Part shown: positions 1 through 7,756 of the stretch, piece after piece
Layout: every line of letters starts with the position of its first letter
How positions within the stretch are numbered: the stretch's first letter is position 1
From: an uncultured Bacteroides sp.
GTDB lineage: Bacteria > Bacteroidota > Bacteroidia > Bacteroidales > Bacteroidaceae
DNA: 64,000 nt
NCBI GenBank assembly: GCA_949300425.1
Contig: CASGED010000066.1
Coordinates: 1 to 64,000, forward strand
Direction of reading: 5' to 3'
Made by a program: the position numbers and the translations under genes
The notes under the pieces: generated by a model
Databases searched by the model: none
Told to the model about the DNA's origin: nothing
What the model saw: only the letters and a program-made list of their open reading frames with translations

Positions 1-395
1 ATTCTGACGAATTTTGTGTATAAGTTGTGCATACGATGATTTAAACTTAATGATTTGGACAACACTAAGTTAATAAAAATCAGCGATATGCGCAACTTTT
101 TAAACATAATTCTCAAACCAAATTAATTCCGCCAACGGGTTCTGCGTTCATCTGCGTGCTCCGTGTCGTCTGCGTCCCTCGGACAACCCAATTATCAATC
201 TGTTAATTGAGTAACTTATTTTTCTTTGTACGTTGCTTAGTATCAAAACTCCGGCTTTTGGTACGTTGTTAGGAGTCCGTATGTAAAAAATCGCATATAT
301 AGTCCGATTAATCCGCAGGAAACCGTAATTTTGAAAAATATAATAGGAAAGGCGTAAAAAACTCCTGAAAAGAGCGTCATGTTCGGCAAAAAATG
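1..395. other. intergenic region upstream of the WYL cassette
   Basis: No gene is convincing here; the open frames are short and lack family signatures. The stretch is AT-rich except for a CGCAGA/TCTGCG repeat arm near 141-198. A near-duplicate word, GTACGTTG, occurs at about 228 and 261 and could be an operator for the downstream WYL regulator, but this is only a suggestion. Confidence 0.5.
141..198. repeat. dispersed TCTGCG-type repeat (single arm)
   Basis: About 58 bp that closely match 26507-26565: both begin TCTGCGTTCATCTGCGT, repeat TCTGCGT about 13 bp later, and continue into ACAAC..AATTATCA. At 26.4-26.5 kb this arm faces an inverted partner; no partner is visible here. It looks like one half of a REP-like intergenic repeat. 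Confidence 0.6.
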
Positions 396-467
396 TATCT
401 TTGTGGTGTCCGGTCGTGAAAACCGGAAGCATCGGACTCTTTTTGTCTGACAAGACTTCTACCTTTG
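396..467 (+). promoter_or_regulatory. candidate promoter region of the WYL cassette
   Basis: Two perfect Bacteroidetes -7 boxes (TAnnTTTG) lie before the WYL start: TATCTTTG at 396-403 and TACCTTTG at 460-467. A TTTG at 442-445 is only 14 bp from the second box, shorter than the usual 19-21, so neither has an ideal -33 element. WYL regulators often bind their own promoter, so autoregulation is plausible. Confidence 0.4.
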
Positions 468-490
468 TAACACAAATAACTAAGATAACT

Positions 491-1375
491 ATGGGGAAAC
501 TGGAAAAGTGCCTGTATATTGTAGAATTGTTGTCGCGCGGCAAGCCGATGTCGCTCCGCGAGATTAACGAACATTGGGAATATTCCTCCTTTTATGACGG
601 AGAGATTATCCCCAAGACCTTTGGGCGCTATAGGGATTATGTTTCGGCAGTCTTTGCCATAGACATAGAGTGTGACAAACGCACGAATAAGTATTATATT
701 GCCAATCCGGATTACCTAAAGAACAATGCGCTTTACAAATACCTGCTTTCAGCTTTTCACGTAGAAGCGTTGGTGGAGTTGGCGATGAAACACAAAGACC
801 GTGTCTTGTTGGAAGAAGCCCCCAGTGGCGTTGAGTATCTCCAACTTATACTTAAAGCCATTGATCAAGGCGTTGTCATTGAGTTCGACTATTATTCATT
901 CAATAAAAAGACTGTGACCCATCAACAACGCATCCCGTGTTTCCTAAAGACATGGGAGCAACGTTGGTATTTGGTTGCTGAACCGTTGAATCGCAAGACA
1001 CCTACGGTTTATGCTTTGGAGCGTATCAGCAATCTGCGCTTGACAGAAAAATGTACTACACCTTCTCCCGATATCAAACCGCAGACTTATTTCGATGCTT
1101 GCTTTGGTGTAAACCATGAAGTATGTCTTCCACAACAGATCAAGCTGAAAGTGTACGGCAGTCAAGTGGAGTATGTGCGGGCACGGCCTATCCATGAGTC
1201 ACAACAAGAGATTGAGACTTGCGAGGAGTATAGCGTGTTCAGCTATTGGTTAAGACCAAGCTATAATTTCTATCAGGCGTTGCTGTGGCATAGGGAGAAG
1301 GTGGAGGTGGTGGAGCCGGAGGAAGTGAGGAATGAAGTGAAAGAGATTGTGGATAAAATAAGAAAAATGTATTAA
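491..1375 (+). CDS. WYL-domain transcriptional regulator
   Basis: Predicted 294-residue DNA-binding regulator. The N-terminal ~80 residues look like a winged helix; residues ~117-185 form the WYL core with the QRWYLVAEPL motif and ALERISNLRL; a C-terminal extension domain follows (~205-290). The start at 491 (MGKLEKCLYIVELL) is preferred over an in-frame start at 401, which would add 30 residues unlike the family and place the -7 box TATCTTTG inside the gene. The next gene begins 4 bp after the stop, so it heads a tight rightward cluster. WYL proteins are ligand-responsive repressors or activators and are well known next to anti-phage systems (for example CapW, BrxR); its ligand here is unknown. 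GC content is intermediate between the AT-rich block that follows and the flanking genome. Confidence 0.85.
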   Translation: MGKLEKCLYIVELLSRGKPMSLREINEHWEYSSFYDGEIIPKTFGRYRDYVSAVFAIDIECDKRTNKYYIANPDYLKNNALYKYLLSAFHVEALVELAMKHKDRVLLEEAPSGVEYLQLILKAIDQGVVIEFDYYSFNKKTVTHQQRIPCFLKTWEQRWYLVAEPLNRKTPTVYALERISNLRLTEKCTTPSPDIKPQTYFDACFGVNHEVCLPQQIKLKVYGSQVEYVRARPIHESQQEIETCEEYSVFSYWLRPSYNFYQALLWHREKVEVVEPEEVRNEVKEIVDKIRKMY

Positions 1376-1379
1376 TAAT

Positions 1380-2903
1380 ATGGATGGAGACAAAAAGAAA
1401 GGAAATGCGTGTGAACAAGCTCTTCAAACAGGTGCAGCAGAGGAGGTTGTTAAACGTTATGGATCTGCGATAAAAGAGCATATTGTTGCTTATGGTGGAG
1501 TGGATAATGAAACAGGAAAAACGTTGAATCGTAGTTTAAAAAGTATAAATGAAAATAAGGCGAGTTCTGATGCAAATATTAAACAGCAGGCAGGTTATAG
1601 TGCGGAAGTTAAAGTTACTGCTAATAGAAATGCTGAAGGAACTATTGCTAAAAAAGCGAATAATGGTAGATTTGTGAGGACTGATGATATTGGAAGGCAT
1701 AACGACCAGTTGTTTGATATCGTATTCATTGATAAAAAAGGGAATGTTATAGAGGGGACTGGCGAACAATTAAAATTTGTAGGTCGTACTCCTAAAGAAT
1801 GTTTTGCTAAATTAAATCTGTCGAGATTTCAAAAATATATTGATGCAGATGCAAAATTAGTTGTTCCGAGCGATTACTATGAAGGAATCTTGAATGCGGC
1901 AGATGAGCGAATTTCAAAATGTGAAAAGCAACTGAAATGGGCAGAATCAAACGGGGATTCTTTAAAAGCCGAAAAGATTAAAGAAAAGATAGAGAAATGT
2001 AAAAAGATTAAGAAACTGTTAAAGAGTAGTGGCATAACGAAAAAGGAAGCTGAATTTGCACGTTTGCATCCCAAGTTAAGTACATTAAAAAGTGTTGCTA
2101 GTGTTGCTCATCGTGCGGGGAAAGAACAAGCCATATTAGGTGCTTCAATAGCTGGTGGAATTTCTTTAGTAAAGAATCTTATTGCGGTTATTAAAGGTGA
2201 AAAAACACCTGAAGAAGCTGCTATGTCATTAGCTAAAGACGCTGGCGGTGGGGCTATTGGTGCTTATGTTATTGCTTTTAGCGGTGCTGTAATAAAGGGC
2301 AGTATGCAAAATGCTACAGGAAAGTCTGTGAGAGTATTGTCCAAAACAAATTTGCCTGCAGTTATTGCCACAAGTACCATTGAGATGGGAAAAACCATAA
2401 AGAAATATATTTGTGGTCAGATTACAGGTGTTGAATGCATAGAGGAATTAGGTGAAAAAGGAATTTCAAATTTAAGTTCCGCGATGTTTACGACATTAGG
2501 AATAATGGTCGTAGGTAGTCCCGTAATCGGTGGTATGTTGGGTTCTATGGCAGGTTATGCTTTGGGAAGTGCTTTGTATAAGTCTGTTACAGGACCTTTA
2601 AAGGAAGCTAAATTAGCGTATGAAGAGCGACTGCGAATAGAGGATGAATGTCGTGAGGAGATTAAAAAGATTGTCCATTATAGAGAAGAATTCAATGCAC
2701 AGGTTGCATACTATATACAAGACTGTACAGAAACCTTTGAATATGCTTTTAGACAAATGGATAAAGTAAGCGGTTTAGACGGTGTAGATGATTTTATATT
2801 AGGAGTTAATCAAATAACTTTAAAAATGGGCGAGAAGCCTTTTTATAGGGATTATGACGAATTTGAGAAATTTATGCAATCAAACAATTCATTAACAATT
2901 TGA
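1380..2903 (+). CDS. hypothetical protein with glycine-rich membrane-like segments (507 aa)
   Basis: I do not recognise a named family. Residues 1-95 are charged and helical and include AGYSAEVK (71-78). Residues 96-160 look globular, with NDQLFDIVFI, a G-x-Q-x-K patch (Q130, K132) and FQKYIDADAKL. Residues 172-215 are a strongly charged, probable coiled coil (KAEKIKEKIEKCKKIKK). The C-terminal half carries Gly/Ala-rich hydrophobic stretches (ILGASIAGGISLV, GGGAIGAYVIAFSGAV, GIMVVGSPVIGGMLGSMAGYALG) and a final charged helix. The spacing of D113 to QxK and the earlier ExK recalls nuclease cores but is too weak for a call. No signal peptide is seen. It begins 4 bp after the WYL stop. Lines I sampled are about 33-40% GC, clearly more AT-rich than the second YaaW gene. 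Confidence 0.75.
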   Translation: MDGDKKKGNACEQALQTGAAEEVVKRYGSAIKEHIVAYGGVDNETGKTLNRSLKSINENKASSDANIKQQAGYSAEVKVTANRNAEGTIAKKANNGRFVRTDDIGRHNDQLFDIVFIDKKGNVIEGTGEQLKFVGRTPKECFAKLNLSRFQKYIDADAKLVVPSDYYEGILNAADERISKCEKQLKWAESNGDSLKAEKIKEKIEKCKKIKKLLKSSGITKKEAEFARLHPKLSTLKSVASVAHRAGKEQAILGASIAGGISLVKNLIAVIKGEKTPEEAAMSLAKDAGGGAIGAYVIAFSGAVIKGSMQNATGKSVRVLSKTNLPAVIATSTIEMGKTIKKYICGQITGVECIEELGEKGISNLSSAMFTTLGIMVVGSPVIGGMLGSMAGYALGSALYKSVTGPLKEAKLAYEERLRIEDECREEIKKIVHYREEFNAQVAYYIQDCTETFEYAFRQMDKVSGLDGVDDFILGVNQITLKMGEKPFYRDYDEFEKFMQSNNSLTI

Positions 2904-2917
2904 AAGGAGGGAAACTT

Positions 2918-3913
2918 ATGCCATTACCTTTATTACCAGTTATTTTATTGGCTGCCGCAGCAGGTTCTGCCATAGAAGGAGTTAGAAGATCTATTATAGC
3001 TACTAAAAATTTGAAAACAGCTAAAAGAACTAACGAGTCTGCCAATTCAATACTTAGTTCTGCTAAGTGGAAAGCTGATAGTGCCAGAATAAAAGCACAG
3101 AGAGCTTTAGAGTGTTTAGGAGCTGAGAAAGTGAACATACTAAATACGAGTATTGCTCATTTTATTTCTTCTTTTGAGAAACTAAAACATGTTGAAATTG
3201 AGGATAGCGTAGGATTGGACGAATTGAAGAATTTTCAAGTAGATATCCAAACCATTAAAGAATTAAAGGAAATATCTAATTTTGCGACATCTTTAGCAAA
3301 AGGTTTAGCTGGTGGTGCTGCAGGTGGAGCTCTCACTGCGTTTGGAGCGTGGAGTGCGGCTGGTACTTTAGCTGTTGCTTCAACGGGCACTCCTATTGCT
3401 GCGTTAAGTGGTGCAGCAGCCACAAATGCAACTTTGGCATTCTTCGGTGGTGGTTCATTAGCGGTAGGTGGTTTAGGTATGGCAGGAGGAGCAGTTGTTT
3501 TAGGAGGCTTAGTTGCAGGTCCTGCTCTTGCTATCTTAGGGTTAATAGTTGATGCTAAAGCAAAAACTGAAAAAGAAAAAGCATATAGCAATTTAGCTGA
3601 AGCTCAAAAGAACGCTGAAGAATTGAATTCAGTTGCCGTTTTATGTATGGCCATAGTAAAACGTTGTGATATGTTTACCAATGTGCTTAAGCGTTTGGAT
3701 GCACGTTTGCAACCATTATTAATTCAGATGGATAAAGCTATTGAAGAGCATAATGCTAATTTCCGAGAATTTAGCTTAGAACAGAAACAGGTTGTGGCAA
3801 AAACTGTAGCCTTAGTAAAAGCGATAAAGTCAATAATAGATACTCCTATTCTCACAAAGGATGGCCATTTAACGGAAGAATCAGAAGATGTCATTAACCA
3901 ATTTTCAGAATAA
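2918..3913 (+). CDS. hypothetical protein with long Gly/Ala-rich hydrophobic core (331 aa)
   Basis: Unrecognised. A hydrophobic N-terminus (PLLPVILLAAAAGSAI) precedes a helical, Ser/Ala/Lys-rich region with coiled-coil character. A continuous ~90-residue Gly/Ala-rich stretch (roughly residues 127-217) follows, then a second helical region. Helix bundle - hydrophobic hairpin - helix bundle is the layout of alpha-helical pore-forming proteins, but that is an analogy, not homology. The ATG at 2918 is chosen because AAAGGAGGG lies 7 bp before it; a TTG at 2900 would swallow that site. It starts 14 bp after the previous stop and is AT-rich like that gene, so the two were probably acquired and act together. 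Confidence 0.75.
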   Translation: MPLPLLPVILLAAAAGSAIEGVRRSIIATKNLKTAKRTNESANSILSSAKWKADSARIKAQRALECLGAEKVNILNTSIAHFISSFEKLKHVEIEDSVGLDELKNFQVDIQTIKELKEISNFATSLAKGLAGGAAGGALTAFGAWSAAGTLAVASTGTPIAALSGAAATNATLAFFGGGSLAVGGLGMAGGAVVLGGLVAGPALAILGLIVDAKAKTEKEKAYSNLAEAQKNAEELNSVAVLCMAIVKRCDMFTNVLKRLDARLQPLLIQMDKAIEEHNANFREFSLEQKQVVAKTVALVKAIKSIIDTPILTKDGHLTEESEDVINQFSE

Positions 3914-3920
3914 AGAGATT

Positions 3921-4652
3921 ATGCCAACGAAACAGTTTTTACAAGATCCGGATTTAGATTTTTTAGCCAAATGTTCAAATGAAGATTTGAAAGTGTTTGC
4001 CGATTTATTAGTTTACGGTGAAGACGATAAGCCGAGAATGTCCGAAGCCCTTTCCAAAGACCGTGTATATAAGGAAAATTATCCGAATAATTTGCAGGCA
4101 GCTTGGAAAGAAATCGCTCATGAGTTTCAATTATTTGGAGGGAATACTTTCGCAAATTTGATTCGTGGCTATGGAGTGCCTTATCGAGAAATCTTAATGG
4201 ATGTGTGTGATAAGAAAAACGTGAATTACAAGAAAACAAGCTCCACAGAACGCATTGAGATGTACCTCATTCAGAAATTGATGGATGACGCTTTGGATTA
4301 TATGAGTGATGAACAGTTGCAAGAAGTATTAGCTGACCTCAAAATGGATGCTACTCAGTATGCGACAAAAGAGGCTGCTAAAGATGCTATTGTAATGGCT
4401 TGTATGTCGCCTGCTTTATTGGGTCGAATCACTGCTATACTGGCTGCTACACTTACGTTAAATCCTAAATTGGCGATAGATGCTGTTGTATTTGGGGTGA
4501 GAATGATGAATTTGTTAGTTCCTGCATTAAATGTAGTATTAGGTTTATGGTTATTGACAGATATTCCTGGCGGCCCTGCATATCATGTAACAATTCCTGG
4601 AGTTGTATTAATAATTCATATGCGTAATAAATTGCGGGCAACTAATTTATAG
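3921..4652 (+). CDS. YaaW-family (UPF0174, DUF3944) protein, copy 1
   Basis: 243 residues resembling E. coli YaaW along its length. The N-terminal DUF3944 motif DPDLDFLAKCS is followed by AWKEIAHEFQLFGGNTFANLIRG (quoted in parts: EIAHEF, FGGNT), PYREILMDVC and the C-terminal AYHVTIPGVV signature. Residues ~160-225 are hydrophobic and likely membrane-associated. The ATG at 3921 puts the DUF3944 motif at the expected distance from the N-terminus; an upstream ATG at 3888 would overlap the previous gene by 26 bp. The biochemical function of YaaW is unknown. The gene is AT-rich, unlike the second copy 88 bp downstream, so the two are probably not a recent duplication. Confidence 0.85.
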   Translation: MPTKQFLQDPDLDFLAKCSNEDLKVFADLLVYGEDDKPRMSEALSKDRVYKENYPNNLQAAWKEIAHEFQLFGGNTFANLIRGYGVPYREILMDVCDKKNVNYKKTSSTERIEMYLIQKLMDDALDYMSDEQLQEVLADLKMDATQYATKEAAKDAIVMACMSPALLGRITAILAATLTLNPKLAIDAVVFGVRMMNLLVPALNVVLGLWLLTDIPGGPAYHVTIPGVVLIIHMRNKLRATNL

Positions 4653-4740
4653 AGAAAAATTGATTTTCCTATCACTCCGACACCTTTTGTCCCACTCCCT
4701 ATCTTTCTTTGTACCATCAAACCAATAAAACCATTGAGAT

Positions 4741-5475
4741 ATGAAAGAAGATAGAGATTTACAGTTTTTGGCGTCATGCCCCAGTTCTGAATTAAAAACG
4801 TTGGTCGACATGATGACCTTTGACAAGAGTGGAAACGTGCGTTTCTCGGAGCAACTGACCAATACGGACGCTTACTTGCGTTACTATCCGGAACGGTTGC
4901 CGTGCATGTGGCAGGAGATAGCCAATGAGTTGCAACGCTTTGGCGGGAATACGATTGTGAATGTCATTCGTAGGGGTGGAGTTTGCTACCGAGAGATATT
5001 GAAAGATGTTTGCCGGAAGATGAAGGTTTATTTCTCCGGCTCGGAAGATACGGTGGAGTTGGAACAAAGGCTGTTGGAAAAGGCTTGTACGGAAACCGTG
5101 AAGAACATGTCGGAAAGTGAACTTCGGGAGATGGCGGAGCAGTTGGGCATCGGGGAAAAGAATCCGAAAAAGTTTGCGGTGGTATTCGCCCTGCAAATGG
5201 CAATCCGGCGTGGTGGAGCGATATTTGCCCGAATAGCGCAACATGTGGTGCGGATGATTGCGGAGGTGTTGTTAGGACGAAGTGCCATGATGGTAGGTGG
5301 AAACTTGCTGAACAAAGCTTTCGGCGTGTTCTGCGGTCCTGTAGGTTGGGCGGTTACGTTGGGTTGGGCGGCTTGCGACTTGGCTTCGCCCGCTTATCGG
5401 GTAACAATTCCCTGTGTGATGCAAGTGGCGTGCATGCGTCTGCAACAATTAGAAAGAAGGAGGATAGAACGATGA
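4741..5475 (+). CDS. YaaW-family (UPF0174, DUF3944) protein, copy 2
   Basis: 244 residues with the same architecture as copy 1: DRDLQFLASCPSSELK at the start, QEIANELQRFGGNT, CYREILKDVC, a variable helical middle and the C-terminal PAYRVTIPCVMQVACMR signature. A Gly/Ala/hydrophobic segment lies before the end. Lines sampled by eye are near 48-50% GC against roughly 35-40% for copy 1 and its two upstream genes. Its last four bases (ATGA) are the start of the M48 peptidase gene, indicating translational coupling. The 88-bp upstream gap may hold a weak promoter (TTTCTTTG at 4704-4711). Confidence 0.88.
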   Translation: MKEDRDLQFLASCPSSELKTLVDMMTFDKSGNVRFSEQLTNTDAYLRYYPERLPCMWQEIANELQRFGGNTIVNVIRRGGVCYREILKDVCRKMKVYFSGSEDTVELEQRLLEKACTETVKNMSESELREMAEQLGIGEKNPKKFAVVFALQMAIRRGGAIFARIAQHVVRMIAEVLLGRSAMMVGGNLLNKAFGVFCGPVGWAVTLGWAACDLASPAYRVTIPCVMQVACMRLQQLERRRIER

Positions 5476-6251
5476 GAGCGCAAGACATCATGCATCCCGA
5501 AGATGCGAAGGCAATACAGGCGATAAAGAGTGTACCGGGGTACGAGAGATTGGCGAAGAAGCTGCTGAGACTCGGTACGGAGGCACAATACAAAGGGGAA
5601 AATTTGGCGGACATGGTGCAAGTGACTCCCCAAAGTTTTCCGGATGTGTATGCGCCTTTTAAAGAGGTGGTAGACAGGGTGGGCATTAAAGAACCGGATT
5701 TGTATGTAGACAACGACCCGATGATAGATGCCTATACGTACGGTGAGACCCATACGTTTATCGTCCTGTCCAGCGGACTGATAGAGAAAATGAGCCGGGA
5801 AGAATTGAAGGGTGTCATTGCCCATGAGTGCGGACATATCTTGTGCAAACATACGTTGTATCTGACCATGTATCGAATGATGGAAAGTACGGGGTTGCTT
5901 TTAGGGCTGATACATCGTACGCTTTTCGCGCCGCTTTATTTCGCTTTGCTCTATTGGAAGCGAAAAGGGGAACTTTCCGCCGACCGTTGTGGGGCGGTTG
6001 TGGTAGGCGAAGAAATCTATCAGGCGGCATTGTTGAAGTTGGCTTCGGGAATGAAAGAATCTTCCGGACAGCTTTACCGCTTGGTGGAACAAGGCAAGGA
6101 GTTTGAGGCGTTGAAGCGTTCGTCACTCCTGAACCGCATCCAGCAGGAATGCCAGTGCATCTTCTATACGCATCCGCAACCGTGTGTACGAGCGTTGGAA
6201 TTGAACCGATGGAAGATGTCGTATGCTTATCGCCGACAGAGAATAGCTTGA
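5472..6251 (+). CDS. M48-family zinc metallopeptidase
   Basis: 259 residues. The zinc-binding HECGH motif is at ~118-122 and the third-ligand glutamate in GELSADRCG at ~167, the M48 (HtpX/Ste24-like) arrangement. A hydrophobic stretch between them (MMESTGLLLGLIHRTLF, PLYFALLYW) could lie in or on the membrane. There is no signal peptide, so the catalytic domain is probably cytoplasmic. The ATG at 5472 overlaps the stop of YaaW copy 2 in an ATGA junction; the open frame extends upstream to 5346 but only inside that gene. Coupling to a YaaW protein suggests that the peptidase processes, activates or removes it; this is inference. Confidence 0.9.
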   Translation: MRAQDIMHPEDAKAIQAIKSVPGYERLAKKLLRLGTEAQYKGENLADMVQVTPQSFPDVYAPFKEVVDRVGIKEPDLYVDNDPMIDAYTYGETHTFIVLSSGLIEKMSREELKGVIAHECGHILCKHTLYLTMYRMMESTGLLLGLIHRTLFAPLYFALLYWKRKGELSADRCGAVVVGEEIYQAALLKLASGMKESSGQLYRLVEQGKEFEALKRSSLLNRIQQECQCIFYTHPQPCVRALELNRWKMSYAYRRQRIA

Positions 6252-6283
6252 CAGAGTATGAACCATTATAAATAGAATGCTTT

Positions 6284-6772
6284 ATGAACAGTTTAAAAGA
6301 CGAAGTAGCCAGACTACTGAACGAATGGGAGGTGTCTTACAATCTTAACGAAGAGAAAGTCCGCTTTGAAATTGATGTCCCGATGGACAATGTGGACGTA
6401 TCCATCAACCTAGTGTATGACGAAGAGAATATGCGGCTGCATAATCTCAGTTGTCTGACGTTCAACTTGCCCAAGGAGCGTAAAACGGAAGTGCTGTATG
6501 CCATCAATAAGATACATAACACTTCGTGGGAGTTGGCTCACCTCTACTTGGGTGAGAAGGATAACCGGTTGGCGGCGCAGGCAAGTATCGATGTGCCCGA
6601 AAGTGGATTGGATACGGAGGTGTTCAGATACTTCGTCATATCTACGTGTGGCATGTTAGATAGTAACTTCAACGATATCATGGCGGTGGCTTTCGGACAA
6701 GGAGCAGTAACTTCGTCGGAAGAAGATGAAGAGACTGATGTCAAAGAGGATGGGGAAGAAACGAGTGAATAA
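6284..6772 (+). CDS. YbjN-domain protein
   Basis: 162 residues with the pattern of YbjN/type III chaperone-like folds: alternating strands (YNLNEEKVRFEIDVPMDN, SINLVYDEENMRL), LPKERKTEVLYAINKIHNT and a strand-helix end before a highly acidic tail (SSEEDEETDVKEDGEETSE). Such small proteins often bind partner proteins. It follows the M48 gene by 32 bp on the same strand and is probably the last gene of the cassette, since a strong hairpin lies at 6847-6894 and the next gene is on the other strand. Its function is not known. Confidence 0.7.
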   Translation: MNSLKDEVARLLNEWEVSYNLNEEKVRFEIDVPMDNVDVSINLVYDEENMRLHNLSCLTFNLPKERKTEVLYAINKIHNTSWELAHLYLGEKDNRLAAQASIDVPESGLDTEVFRYFVISTCGMLDSNFNDIMAVAFGQGAVTSSEEDEETDVKEDGEETSE

Positions 6773-6846
6773 GCTGATTCTATCAATCGGTTCTCTCCTG
6801 CTTCCCCTACCAAGAGAGACGTGGAAAGAATGATTATAGGATAAAA

Positions 6847-6894
6847 GCCCAAGTATTATTGGATAAATAGCAAAATATCCTATAATACTTGGGC
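6847..6894. terminator. hairpin between convergent genes, probable bidirectional terminator
   Basis: GCCCAAGTATTAT (6847-6859) pairs perfectly with ATAATACTTGGGC (6882-6894), and the stem extends five more pairs past one mismatch. On the minus strand it is followed by CTTTTAT, a fair U-tract for the Spy-like gene; on the plus strand the U-tract is missing. Confidence 0.7.
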
Positions 6895-6968
6895 AAATAA
6901 CTAATGAGTTTTCAGACTAGCCCGAACTTTCGAGATGAAAAGCGGAACAGATTGAGAAACCGGAACGC

Positions 6969-7532
6969 TTACTTGTACCAAGGACAGCATCCGGGCCGAT
7001 AGTTTCGATAATCCTGATTGTCTCGATAATCACGACGCGCGTTTCTCTTGGCTTTGGGTACCCAATGACGATGAGAACCTACCGCCGGACGGTTTCCCTC
7101 GAATACTTTCAAGAGTTGCTTGGGGGTAAGCATTTTCTTAAAGTCCTTGTAATACTTCTCATGAATGTCGAGCATCTGACGCTGCCGGTTAAATCGGTTC
7201 TCGATTCTTTTTTCTATCTCTGCGTCAGTCAGCGGCTCACGAGGTTCACGAAGTTTTTCACGTTCAGGCTTCGGAGCTTCTTCCCGATAGCGTTCACGGC
7301 ACTCTTTCAGTTCCTTCAGGTATTGCGCATAAAGCGTAACAAATTTAGCCTCCGACTTCTCATCCAACATCAACGTGGAAGCCATGCGTTCAGCTTTTCG
7401 TTGCATCAGTTCTTCTACTGTCCAACGGGGTTTGTCCGGCGTTTTATCATTTGCTTTGGGTTGTACCTGCGCACACAAACTGCTTGCCGTCAGCAAAGCG
7501 CCTACCAATAATGCGGTAAATCTTGTTTTCAT
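6969..7532 (-). CDS. secreted Spy/CpxP-like periplasmic protein
   Basis: 187 residues with a Sec signal peptide (LLVGALLTASSLCAQ). The rest is charged and helical (RKAERMASTLMLDEKSEAKF, YAQYLKELKECRERYREE) and contains MLTPKQLLKVF, an LTxxQ-like motif as in Spy/CpxP periplasmic chaperones or stress sensors. The C-terminus is basic and Tyr/Arg-rich (YRDNQDYRNYRPGCCPWYK). In Bacteroides such genes often accompany ECF sigma/anti-sigma pairs, but none is adjacent here. It is separated from the GH43 gene by 224 bp and from the YbjN-like gene by a convergent terminator, so it is probably monocistronic. The exact role is unknown. Confidence 0.65.
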   Translation of the reverse strand: MKTRFTALLVGALLTASSLCAQVQPKANDKTPDKPRWTVEELMQRKAERMASTLMLDEKSEAKFVTLYAQYLKELKECRERYREEAPKPEREKLREPREPLTDAEIEKRIENRFNRQRQMLDIHEKYYKDFKKMLTPKQLLKVFEGNRPAVGSHRHWVPKAKRNARRDYRDNQDYRNYRPGCCPWYK

Positions 7533-7756
7533 ACAATTTCCTTTTTATGTTCAACAATAAAACCTGTAAGCACTCCTATGAAGACTAATTTAATTATCCG
7601 GAATTATAAATGCGTTCCATTGGGGCTTACATTTTCTTAGAGCGAACTAAACGGGAAAAGTAAAATCGAAGCAATGAATATTTCAGCTAAATTAACCATA
7701 TCTTTAACAAAACTGTACACTCATTGCCCTGTATCATACGCCTCTTTTTCATCCCG

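Noticed and set aside
4686..4711. full promoter before the second YaaW gene
   Set aside because: TTTG and TTTCTTTG are only 14 bp apart and the -7 box has a mismatch, so it is mentioned only as weak.
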